NCBI GenBank assembly: GCA_034440615.1
Contig: JAOTOM010005103.1
Coordinates: forward strand, 107,501 to 171,500
Length of the DNA: 64,000 nucleotides
Reading direction: 5' to 3'
From: Ashinkailepas kermadecensis
Lineage: Eukaryota > Arthropoda > Thecostraca > Neolepadidae
The notes below the pieces were generated by a model. It did no database searches, was not told the DNA's origin, and worked only from the letters and a program-made list of their open reading frames with translations. Shown here piece by piece: positions 34,805 to 44,959 of the stretch. The position numbers and the translations under genes are program-made. Numbering within the stretch: the stretch's first letter is position 1; each line of letters starts with the position of its first letter.

Positions 34805-35450
34805 TGCACACACAGACAACGCAGCCATCTGTGTGTGCAGCGACAACGCAGCCGTCTGTGTGTACAGCGACAACGCAGCTATCTGTGTGCACAGCGACAA
34901 CGCAGCCGTCTGTGTGTACAGCGACAACGCAGCCGTCTGTGTGTGCAGCGACAACGCAGTCGTCTGTGTGCGCGACAACGCAGCCGTCTGTGTGTACAGC
35001 GACAACGCAGCCGTCTGTGTGTACAGCGACAACGCAGCCGTCTGTGTGTACAGCGACAACGCAGCCGTCTGTGTGTACAGCGACAACGCAGCCGTCTGTG
35101 TGTACAGCGACAACGCAGCCGTCTGTGTGTGCAGCGACAACGCAGCCGTCTGTGTGTACAGCGACAACGCAGCTATCTGTGTGCACAGCGACAACGCAGC
35201 CGTCTGTGTGTACAGCGACAACGCAGCCGTCTGTGTGTGCAGCGACAACGCAGTCGTCTGTGTGTGCAGCGACAACGCAGCCGTCTGTGTGTGCAGCGAC
35301 AACGCAGCCGTCTGTGTGTACAGTGACAACGCAGCCGTCTGTGTGTACAGTGACAACGCAGCCGTCTGTGTGTACAGCGACAACGCAGGCGTCTGTGTGT
35401 GCAGCGACAACGCAGCTGTCTGTGTGTACAGCGACAACGCAGCCGTCTGG
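34805..35450. repeat. 27-bp minisatellite, about 24 copies
   Basis: Unit cagccgtctgtgtgtacagc followed by gacaacg. The unit is a multiple of three, so frames run through as nine-residue repeats on both strands (272 aa plus, 239 aa minus). There is no start context, splice site or flanking homology to support translation. Confidence 0.96.
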
Positions 35451-35814
35451 CAAAAGAAAACAAATTATTCAGTCCGTTTGTTTCGAACATTTCTTTCCAA
35501 TAAAAAGTCGCCGCAGCCATCGAATGGTCGGCTTGTGTGAATGCTTGGTGCATGGAGTCTTCACGGCTCGCCATGGTCACTGGTCAGCCGGGCGGGGCAG
35601 CCTCGGCGCGAGTCTCGCCGGCCTTGCCTCACGCACCAGTGACCAGTGACCAGTGACCGGTGGCCGGTGGCCGGTGGCCGGTGTACGGCCGGTGACCGCT
35701 GGAAAGCGGCTGAGATATGCGCGCGCCAGGTGTGGGCATGGGCGCGCACCACTGCGCCGCACTGCCGCCACCAGCTGGTGCTGGTGTAGAAACTGGTGTG
35801 GCGCTCGACACAGC
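35451..35814. other. Spacer with short heptamer repeats
   Basis: cagtgac/cggtggc heptamers are repeated about eight times at 35636-35695. Otherwise nothing recognised. Confidence 0.6.
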
Positions 35815-36170
<356 letters not shown>

Positions 36171-36413
36171 GGTAGAGAGACAGAGACAAATAGAGAGATA
36201 GTGCGCTTAGAAGTGTGCCGGGCCATGAAGGTCCAGCACACCCGGCGTCGGGGGTGGGGGTTGGCGGCGCTGGCGAGACGCAATGCGGCGAGCTACGGCC
36301 CGACGATGTCGTGTCCGATTCCGTTGATCGGTGCCGTGTTCGACGTCCGCGTGCGTTGTTCGGTAGCCGGTGTGACGTGTCGCGTCAGCTGATTATCCCT
36401 GACGACTTGGTTC
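36171..36413. other. Single-copy spacer
   Basis: Nothing recognised. Confidence 0.5.
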
Positions 36414-36472
36414 GGCTGGGGCGCGAATGATCAATTCTCGTCGAAGCGCCCTAAAGCCCAAATAACTGACTA
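36414..36472 (+). mobile_element. Tail-B insertion with 9-bp TSD
   Basis: Sequence ggctggggcgcgaatgatca, loop, closing stem gcgccct, then aaagcccaaataactgacta. The 9-bp duplication acttggttc lies at 36405-36413 and 36473-36481. GGGCGC pairs with GCGCCC. Confidence 0.75.
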
Positions 36473-36481
36473 ACTTGGTTC

Positions 36482-36826
36482 AGGTTGCGTGACGTTTGTA
36501 TTTGCATTCTAGTGTGTTTGATGATAATTGGTAGATGTTGCCGATTTGCTGCTACTTCACATAGTGCTGCAATGGATTGAGGCTGATATAGTTTCCCTTC
36601 TTAGTGGCTACCCAGACCTACCCCCAAATCAAACGGTTTTATACCATTTTTGTGGCTGTAGTTTTTCTAATCAATTATCGTGAGACGATAATTGTATTTA
36701 AATATCGTGTCTAACAGGCCACTCGTTTTTTTCGTGGCCTCGCGTAGCTAGGATTGCTGGCATAAAATCGAAAGTAGTGGCAATTCCACCTTTATAGACT
36801 AAGTACAGTGTCCGGTCCGTTCTTGT
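36482..36826. other. Single-copy AT-rich spacer
   Basis: Nothing recognised. Confidence 0.5.
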
Positions 36827-36838
36827 CAAGCTACGTGC

Positions 36839-36934
36839 TGTCGCTACTCTTCGCCCGCGACCAATCGGCGTGAGAGATTGGCGACGCTATATGACTCAAC
36901 GGTCGACGTGTCGTAAAACCAATAACCAACCAAC
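36839..36934 (+). mobile_element. SINE-A, 5'-truncated (96 bp) with perfect 12-bp TSD
   Basis: Starts inside the body (tgtcgctactcttcgcccgc) and is otherwise identical to the consensus through to the aaccaataaccaaccaac tail. Exact duplications caagctacgtgc lie at 36827-36838 and 36935-36946. Truncation at the 5' end with an intact TSD is the mark of target-primed reverse transcription. Confidence 0.95.
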
Positions 36935-36946
36935 CAAGCTACGTGC

Positions 36947-37657
36947 ATTCAGTCAGTGTGGCAGCACGTCTGTTGAAACTCACGACACATTAGCATAGTA
37001 TTGGGAGCCGACCCGCCAGCGTTTGTCGTCCGCGATCTTGGCTGAAGTTTGAGTTAACGGCTGGGCTAATATCTGGGCTTAAGTACGGTGTTGAAAATCG
37101 CCTGAAATTTGGCCAGACGCCTGATCGAATCTATTGGCTGAAGCCTGGTCTGAAGTCCGGACAAAAGTCTGGGTTGGAATTCGATCTAAACTCTGGACAA
37201 GGTCTGCGGTGAAGTCTAGGCTGAAGTGTGAGAGGTCTAGGAGAATATCGGCATGAGATCGATGGGTACAGTGTACGGTTAATGCCACCGCCACCGATAA
37301 TTCACAGCCGAGCGGTGGTGTTGCCATTATCTGCCCGATAGCATGCCGTTTGTGATTGTTGACAGATGTTGCGAGGTATTGATGTGACAGTTGTGGCGGG
37401 TGTTGTAAGATCTGGCAGATGTGGTGGGTGTGATTGCGTCAAATGTGATTGATCTGACTGGCGGCACGGCTGTGACGGGTGCTACACAATCAACAAGTGT
37501 GCGATTGATTGATTGATGGCTGATTGGCGGATGTGACAGACGTGACAGAAGTGACGGGTGCGACTGGTGACAGTTGGCAAGCGAAGTGATTATTATTATT
37601 TTTCGTTGTGATCCGTGTCAGGGGTGACGCTGGCGGCTGTGGCAGTGGACCTGCTGT
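36947..37657. other. Single-copy stretch, with decayed degenerate repeat
   Basis: At 37040-37240, loosely repeated gtctgggctgaagt-like motifs suggest an old, decayed minisatellite. At 37380-37560, gtgac-rich motifs recur irregularly. Confidence 0.45.
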
Positions 37658-37701
37658 CACCTGGTACATTTGCCATACCCATGTGGCAAATGTACCAGGT
37701 G
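37658..37701. other. Perfect 18-bp inverted repeat, 8-nt loop
   Basis: Left arm cacctggtacatttgcca (37658-37675), right arm its exact reverse complement (37684-37701), loop tacccatg. Function unknown. Confidence 0.95.
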
Positions 37702-37917
37702 TGACGCATGTGACGAAGACGATAACCATGGTGGCCGACGCGTGACCGGGTACTGTGTCAAGCTCTGCGCTCTGCTGTAGCCTTCACGACTGCGACACAC
37801 TGCGACACACTGCGACACACAGGTGTAGCAGTCAGATGTGACTGATGAGAGCCGGTGTTGGCCAGATGTGTGACTCGCTTCTGCTGCCCGAGCGGGGCCG
37901 CCTGGAGGTCCGCTGAT

Positions 37918-37962
37918 ACCTGTCACCTGTCACCTGTCACCTGTCACCTGTCACCTGTCCGG
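37918..37962. repeat. (CACCTGT)n heptamer repeat
   Basis: Five to six head-to-tail copies of cacctgt. It shares CACCTG with the next array and with the hairpin at 37658. Confidence 0.9.
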
Positions 37963-37993
37963 GCCGGCCTGGTCCGTGACGTGGCACGGGGGA

Positions 37994-38098
37994 CACCTGT
38001 TGTAGGTCACATTCCCATGGCCCGGCAACACCTGTTGTGGGTCACATTCTCATGGCCCGGCAACACCTGTTGTAGGTCACATTCCCATGGCCCAGCCA
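37994..38098. repeat. 35-bp tandem repeat, 3 copies
   Basis: Unit cacctgttgtaggtcacatt followed by cccatggcccggcaa. Confidence 0.93.
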
Positions 38099-38409
38099 CC
38101 ACGCTGGTAACATTTGTGCAGCCATCATCCATGTGAACATGATTCAACTTTCGTTTGTTTTCACGTTGGGACGGGTGAGTGAACCCAGTGTGGGTGGGCT
38201 GAGCGCGCCCCTGCGCCCGACCCGTCTCGATTGTATCGCCTGCGGCTGAGGTGACTGGGCCGCCGAGGAGTGGCCGGCACTACAGGCTTGACCCGACTCG
38301 TCGTGTGTGCGACCGTGCGGATGGTGGGAGTCCAGCATGGTGGCAGCGGTGGTGGCATGGTGGCAGCGGTGGTTGACGTTGCGTGACGTGACGGCTCGGT
38401 GTTTGAGCG
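38099..38409. other. Single-copy spacer
   Basis: Nothing firm. A small duplication (catggtggcagcggtgg) lies at 38336-38374. Confidence 0.5.
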
Positions 38410-38904
38410 ATGACGGACGGCTCAGCTCTGCCGGTGTCCGTCAGTGATTTTCCGGTGTATGACGGAGTATCGGGGCCGGATAGTTTGATCAGACGGTGCC
38501 GTCGTTTGGCACGGCTGGGTGACATTGACGAAAGAGAGCTGGGCAGCATCATTGCAGCTGAGTGGCGCGGCGCCGCTCTTGACGTAACTAACATCGCAGA
38601 AAATTCCTACGTCTCCTTGACATCTGCCATTGTTAAGTCGGAGCTAGTTTCCTACTTTTATAGTTGCTTTGGAAGCGACAGAGCAGGCGACGCAGACACT
38701 TGCCTCACTCGTCAAAGGTTCCGCTACGGCTGCTGAGTATGCTCTTCAAGTGAAACAGCTCGTGCGCAAAGCGTGCCCAGAGGAATTCAGTCAGAGTTGG
38801 ATACAACTAGTTTTGGTATTATCGCAGTTTAAGTTATCCACAAGGCACGTTTTGCACACAGTTTACCTCCATGAAGCAAACAAAGGGGTTAGGTTTGGTT
38901 AGGG
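38410..38904 (+). pseudogene. gag-like remnant of an LTR-type retroelement, frameshifted
   Basis: The first frame (38410 to about 38670) has an F-P-V-Y-D-G motif, then a helix-rich segment with R-R-C-R-R-L-A-R-L-G-D and I-I-A-A-E-W-R-G-A-A-L-D, then L-V-S-Y-F. This order (F-x-G, helices, alternating L/A before a W- or F-containing helix) is typical of the capsid-like gag region of Ty3/gypsy-type elements. Similarity resumes in the next frame from about 38669 (E-A-T-E-Q-A-T-Q-T-L, then A-A-E-Y-A-L-Q-V-K-Q-L-V-R-K-A), as in the downstream gag helices, and stops at 38902. A one-base frame change near 38650-38680 thus breaks it. No LTR, zinc knuckle, protease or reverse transcriptase is visible nearby. 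A host gene domesticated from gag is possible but less likely given the break. Confidence 0.5.
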
Positions 38905-39145
38905 TATGTTAGCTTAGGCTTCTGTTTTATGTCGGGAAAAAATCAGATTTTGGGGATATTTTTCTCAAACTGAAATTCAAATTTTTTCTTCAAAGACAGG
39001 TCAGGCTCGGTTAGGTTAGGTTAGGTTAGGTTTTTATAAGTTTAATTTTTTTTTAGAAAGAAAATTGCTTAATTTTATGTTCAAAAAATGTATTGTATGC
39101 TAGGCTAGGCTGGGTTAGGTTAGGTTAGGTTAGGTTGGGTTATGT
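38885..39145 (+). repeat. Interstitial TTAGG clusters
   Basis: ggttaggttaggttaggtt runs at about 39009-39032 and 39114-39136, with degenerate copies (tttggttagggtatgttagc) at 38888-38915. TTAGG is the usual arthropod telomere repeat. The runs are short (4-5 units each) and separated by AT-rich sequence. Confidence 0.85.
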
Positions 39146-41696
39146 GACTTTCTTTTGAACACTACTTTTATGCTCTATTACCCAGTTCCAGGCCACTGTG
39201 TGGTGGTTATTTTTCCTCCCAACTGAAAAGTATGTATTTGCAAAGGAAATGAGTGGTCGCATCATGTTAATCACATTCATGAACATTGCAATTGAAAAAG
39301 AAAGTCCAAGAATTCAAAAATTACCTTAAGCTGCAAATTTGTCCTAGTTTTCCGTCTGGTTAAAACCATGGCGTCAACCGGTTTTAACCACCAAGCGTAC
39401 ATAACTTGCCAGCCGTGCCCATTGCATGTTGATGTTGATCCGGGTTGCTGGGATACGGCCGCATTCTTTCTCACCGTGTTTCCATTTCTCGTATGACACC
39501 GAACGTGCAGAAGTCTGCTGGGCTGTGTGGCGGGCACGCCCGGTCTACTGTAGCCGCCTCCAGTTGGCGTCTCTCCGGACACGCGCCACGGACGGCCTTG
39601 GGGCGGACCACGCCCACCTCCGGCCAGCACAAAACCGCACCGTTAGCCGGCCGGCCAGCGACGTGTTCGGCGCTGTGGGCTCTTCGGCGGTGTGGTGCTG
39701 ATGGTCTTTGTCACCCCCCCCCCCGCCCTCCCGCCCTCCCGCCAGCCAACTCACTCCCTCCGCCGGATGAGACACGCGAGGTCCCGTGCTGCCTGAACGA
39801 ACGAGACGACGCAGTGGGCGCCTGACGCCGCGGTACCCGCACTCTTCTGGTTGGAAGACGATGTGGAAACTCCCCCCCCCAACCGCCTCTGGAAAGGGGC
39901 ATTGTGGGTACTCCACACACACCCTCCCCCTCTGGATGGAGGTGCACTGTCGGTGCTCCCCCTTCTCGCCCTGTGCGAAGGAGACACTTGGTGTTCACTT
40001 CTGTGTGGCCATTATGAGTCTTCACATCCCGCGCCGGGCCGAGATCCTTACACCTCTCATTCCTCGGATGAAGAGATGCTCCGGTGTCCCCAATCCCCCC
40101 CGTACCCCCAGACATAGCCTGAGCATAGCCTGAGCATAGCCTGAGCGTCTGCGTTGGTCACACACTGAAGAGGCAGTTCACATCGCGAACCACCTGACAG
40201 TGCAGGAATGACGAGGTAGTCCTGACCGCATAGAAGGGGCGCATAGAACATTGCTGGTCGGGCTCAATTTACAGCTTGTAAAACTCGGCGCGCGGTGTTG
40301 GTGAACACCAGTCATTCCAGCCCGACTCAGGGCGAAATGTCTGGTATAAAACTGTGTCGCGTACCGCTCCGTGATCTCCTGTGGATGGCTGTCGTGACGC
40401 GTGACTCGTGACTCGTGACTCGCCACCCGTGACTCGACTCGTGACGACACGGACGCCGCTCGGGCGTCAGCTGACTGGGATCAGCTGACCGTGCCGGCCG
40501 CACAAGGTCGTACGGCGCGCCGTGCGCCACGCTAAAATGACCCGTATCGACCCGGCCGCCGGCGGCTCCGGTCGCTCAGGCGTCTTGAAGATGAATCGCC
40601 TGTCATGGAGCGACCTGTATTATTTCTCGCCTCTGTTACGCTTGAGTTAAAGGCGTGTGTAGTGTGCGACTCACAAAGCCGGACGCGTGGCTGGTGATAA
40701 TGCGAGCGGCCGTAAATCAGGCGCAGGACACCAGCTGGAGAGACTGTGCCACTGTGCGGAAGTCTGCCTGCTGGCTGCACTAGGCAGCCCTGCGCTCTTG
40801 CGCATGGGTCATGATGAAACAAACGTGGGTGTGACTACGGGACTTGCCATCGGTTTATCTCCATGCAGCGCGGCGACCGTCACATTTATATGCTCGAAGT
40901 ATGTTGAGACGTGTTAGTGTTTTGTCCATTGTATATCTGCGTAGCTAGCAGTCGAGTAGCTGCAGTAGCTGCTTATTGATACTTTATCCAGTAGCTACAG
41001 CTATTTAAGATTACCCTTCCCAGATGCATGCGTTCTTTCCTATTGTAGGAATGGGGTATTGCATTTGCAATTTGCATGTACACAAATGCATGCGAAAACA
41101 GCATGCATTTAATGGTGGCCACTCCTAGGGTCACTCCAGGGGTCACTCCAGGGGCCAAGACCGGGGTTGGCCACTGTTTGAATGTGGAGGGATGTAATTC
41201 CCACCAGCGTTTGAGGCCGATTGTAAACTGTTCGCTCAGATCGCTCCACAACTGCGGCTCAGACTCCGGGCTGGGTTTGGGGCCCCGGACGTGACCTGAC
41301 GTGACCTGACGCGTCTTGCATGTCACGTGACGTGACGTGATACTATGTTCTAACCTAGGTCCAACCCGGTCTGAATTTCCTTGACGAGACTCGACGTATG
41401 CGGTGGTGTACCCAGGCTTGTTGTAAATTTGTCAATAGTAATACATTTACCGCATGCTGCCCGTGTTCCGGTCGAAAGCTGGGCAAACGCCAAGACAAGC
41501 AAATGTTTACTTCCGAAGGTCAATCGGTCTTGACAGCCAGCTCCCGTTTTCGGTGCTGGACACGTGGCGTGGCGTTGGTAACGTGTGACGTGACGTTGAG
41601 CGCGATGTAGCCTGGTGCATGGCGAGGCCCGACGTGATGACGTGACGTGACGTAGTGTGACTGGATACGACATTGAAGGACTGCGTGATCAGTCAG
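39146..41696. other. Single-copy stretch with minor short repeats
   Basis: Contains an 11-bp inverted repeat tggttaaaacc/ggttttaacca (39357-39367, 39380-39390), two C-rich runs (39712-39745, 39880-39890), a 13-bp triplet (agcctgagcatag, 40117-40148), gtgactc repeats (40396-40445) and gacgtgac repeats (41288-41340, 41585-41655). Overlapping frames up to 134 aa are unrecognised. Confidence 0.5.
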
Positions 41697-42556
41697 CTGT
41701 GGAGCACTGGGACTCCAGCGGGGCCAGGGTGTGGAGCACTGGGACTCCAGCGGGGCCAGTGTGTGTAGCACTGGGACTCCAGCGGACCAGTGTGTGGAGC
41801 ACTGGGACTCCAGCGGGGCCAGTGTGTGGAGCACTGGGACGCCAGCGGGGCCAGTGTGTGGAGTACTGGGACTCCAGCGGGGCCAGTGTGTGGAGCACTG
41901 GGACTCCAGCGGGGCCAGTGTGTGGAGCACTGGGACTCCAGCGGGGCCAGTGTGTGACTGGGACTCCAGCGGGCCAGGGGGCCAGTGTGTGGAGCACTGG
42001 GACTCAGCGGGGCCAGTGTGTGGAGCACTGGGACTCCAGCGGGGCCAGGTGTGGAGCACTGGGACTCCAGCGGGGCCAGTGTGTGGAGCACTGGGACTCC
42101 AGGAGTGTGTGGAGCACTGGGACTCCAGCGGGGCCAGTGTGTGGAGGGGGACTCCAGCGGGGCCAGTGAAGGTGTGTGGAGCACTGGGACTCCAGGGGGC
42201 CAGTGTGTGGAGCACTGGGGACCAGTGTGTGGAGCACTGGGACTCCAGCGGGGCCAGTGTGTGGAGCACTGGGACTCCAGCGGGGCCAGTGTGTGGAGCA
42301 CTGGGACTCCAGCGGGGCCAGTGTGTGTAGCACTGGGACTCCAGCGGGGCCAGTGTGTGGAGCACTGGGACTCCAGCGGGGCCAGTGTGTGGGAGCACTG
42401 GGACTCCAGCGGGGCCAGTGTGTGGAGCACTGGGACTCCAGCGGGGCCAGTGTGTGGAGCACTGGGACTCCAGCGGGGCCAGTGTGTGGAGCACTGGGAC
42501 TCCAGCGGGGCCAGTGTGTGTAGCACTGGGACTCCAGCGGGGCCAGTGTGTGGAGC
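41697..42556. repeat. 32-bp minisatellite, about 27 copies
   Basis: Unit gcactgggactccagcgggg followed by ccagtgtgtgga. The middle third (41950-42230) has many deletions, and the outer parts are uniform. Minus-strand frames up to 324 aa are artefacts. Confidence 0.97.
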
Positions 42557-42740
42557 ACGACTCGGTATTGGCCGTCAGCGATGGGAGTGTTTGAATGGAT
42601 AGATGGATATTAATGTTGACCGACTATTGCTGCATTGCCGAGATGTCGAAGCGCCGGGAACCCGAATAATCTAGGACCAGTTTCCCTCGCGAGTGTGTGC
42701 GGCTCACGAGCGCGGATTGTAGCGGCACCGTGGAGGTAGG

Positions 42741-42855
42741 CATCAGCCCACGTGGCCACCATCAGCCCACGTGGCCACCATCAGCCCACGTGGCCACCAT
42801 CAGCCCACGTGGCCACCATCAGCCCACGTGGCCACCATCAGCCCACGTGGCCACC
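42741..42855. repeat. 19-bp array of E-box units, 6 copies
   Basis: Six near-perfect copies of catcagcccacgtggccac. Each holds CACGTG, the canonical bHLH E-box. Confidence 0.95.
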
Positions 42856-42948
42856 AGGCTGATGAAGTCCTCGAGTCCGTCCCGGGTACACACCAAACGG
42901 TGGCTTTATTAAACCCGGGGAGTGTCGGGCAGCAGACGAGCTAATGCA

Positions 42949-42985
42949 CCCGTGTGTGTGTGTGCGTGTGCGTGTGCGTGTGTGT
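42949..42985. repeat. (GT)n/(GC)n microsatellite, imperfect
   Basis: gtgtgtgtgtgcgtgtgcgtgtgcgtgtgtg-type run. Confidence 0.9.
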
Positions 42986-44094
42986 AGATGGCCACGCTGG
43001 AGCGATACGTGCCCGCTGCCGTCATGGCCTCAATTTCAATGACGTCATAGGCGTCGAAACTGAACAGAATCAGACGATGAGTGGGGCATACGCGCTTCAC
43101 CCACTGGATTATCCCTGACGGTGACCCTGTGGGTGCTGCACGAACATAAATCACTGCACAATGGCTTTCCCCTGCCGTGGGGTTGCCTCCACACCCAGTG
43201 GTGTGTGACGGAAGTTGCCGGCAGTGACGTCACTGGCCCAGATGTTCACCAGCCGGGTTAGGTTGCTGCCAAAGGCTGGCACGGTCTTCCGACGTCTGCG
43301 GTGGCTGTCTGCTTTCCTGCCGCTCATTTCGTTTCAAGATACAGTGGAAGTTAATTTATATCGTGCCTATCTTATCGTGATACTTTTCCCAGAGCGGCCG
43401 GCGGCCGTTGTTTACATTCTCTATCGGTGCAGTGCAGTTGTATGGGCTCAATGTGTCGGCGTTTTGCCGGTTTATGACGTCATTCTCCAGCCCTGACGCT
43501 CTATCCCTGTTCTGTTCAGCTCCTTCTCGCCGACTCCAGTATTTAGGTGGAATGTATATAATGAGAAGTGCTTCAATATTGAGCATGGACATGGGACCTG
43601 CGGGTGGGATCTGGTGGCGATTTTGTGGAGATGTGGAGGTGGATTGGGCTCTCCGCGCCGTGCCTGGCGATGATTAAGCCGAGGTTCTGGGAATATTGTG
43701 CGCTCAATGAAATCGTAACCTAATCAAGTACATCGTATGTGGACTGTTTACCATAAGAAGTGTGTAAAAATAGAGGCGGCGGAAGGTATTTTCGACGTGT
43801 TTCTTTTTCTTTCTTTTTTAACTTGCAATTGCATATTAATCGTCCTACTCAACCAACCCGTTTTCTTAAAGCTACTGAATGAGTGAGTTTTTATTTATAA
43901 GGTGTTGTATGGAAATATTGCAGCACGTGGCCATCTTTTGATCCTGGACGGTGGTTGTGTGGTGTTGCCGAAGCCAACTTGGTGCTGTCCAACCTACAAT
44001 ATCTCATGGTTTGTATTTAATATAGGTTAAGCTTATATTTCCTCGTCCAAAAGCCCGACTTTGCACGATGTCCGACATTGAGCACTTGCCCATG
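42986..44094. other. Single-copy stretch
   Basis: No gene family recognised. The last 300 bp are AT-rich. Confidence 0.5.
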
Positions 44095-44270
44095 CAACAT
44101 GTTGCCGAGTTTGTGACATGGTTGGTGCCGACGCTGCATGCGGAATGCCAAGGGTACGGGGTTCGATTCCCCGCGGTGCCCGCCCTTCCTGCCAGGGTGA
44201 GAGGCAGGTGATGCCATATGGCCTCAGCTGCTGACTGCGTCGTAAAGCCACAATCAACCCAGCTCAGCCT
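44095..44270 (+). mobile_element. tRNA-derived SINE, SINE-A relative with a different head
   Basis: A-box-like tgacatggttggtgccg and a perfect B box (ggggttcgattcccc, about 44159-44173) with a tRNA-like T arm. The body differs from SINE-A, but the 3' part is related: aggcaggtgatgccatatgg, then gctgctgactgcgtcgtaaa and gccacaatcaaccca. It looks like a different tRNA head on the same 3' module. Confidence 0.65.
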
Positions 44271-44613
44271 CCCTTTCAGGCACGGGCGCGGCAGAACTAA
44301 CGCGGCCGTTAGAATGTGTTCCTCCATCTCGCGCAGTGGGCGGAAATGGATATGCCCAGCTTTCTTTGGCCATCCTATGAATGTACGATGCCTGCAAGCT
44401 GAACGAAATTCGGGCCGCCGCCCGAGTGTATATATAAATTACGCAAGTTTATATATAAGTTATACAGACATCTCAGTTAATGTCCAGGAGTTGCTGTGCA
44501 GGGTCGTGGGGACATCCTATCACATACCGACGTCTGTTGTCTCGGAGGGTAAGGGTGTCCTTTGGCCTTCTGTGCTGTGTTAAATTACGCATCGTATGGG
44601 GAAATAATTTGGC
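44271..44613. other. Single-copy spacer
   Basis: Nothing recognised. Confidence 0.5.
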
Positions 44614-44649
44614 ATATACATGCACACATGAATATGTGTGCATGTATAT
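44614..44649. other. Perfect 16-bp inverted repeat, 4-nt loop
   Basis: atatacatgcacacat, loop gaat, then the exact reverse complement. The simple-sequence character (CA/TG) makes a chance origin more likely than for the other hairpins. Confidence 0.9.
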
Positions 44650-44959
44650 CCTATGATTCCGCCGTAATTTTGTGATTAATTGCATATGCTCGTGCTGAAA
44701 CTCCTGGTGGAATTGAGTTAATTAGCGTAGCATTGTGACGGGCGGTATTTGTCAAGTGTTGTTTGTTGACGAGCCCTGTTTGTTCGCAAGCCAAGCCTGG
44801 CGCAGGCTGGCGGCTGCTGTTGGCGCCTCTCAGGCTGAATTGCGGCGCTGTTTTCTCGGCGGGTTTTCCCATTCGTGCTCGACCGCCGGTATTGTGGCCG
44901 TAAAGGGAGCGCTACCGTCGGTTAAGTTAGCACGCGGCGGCATGCTCGCGCTCCGGTCA

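Noticed and set aside
34712..35649. Nine-residue repeat proteins on both strands
   Set aside because: The 27-bp unit is a multiple of three without stops. Several frames are open on both strands, and no coding context exists.
44614..44649. 16-bp hairpin as a microRNA
   Set aside because: The stem is too short, the loop is 4 nt and the sequence is CA/TG simple repeat, so not precursor-like.
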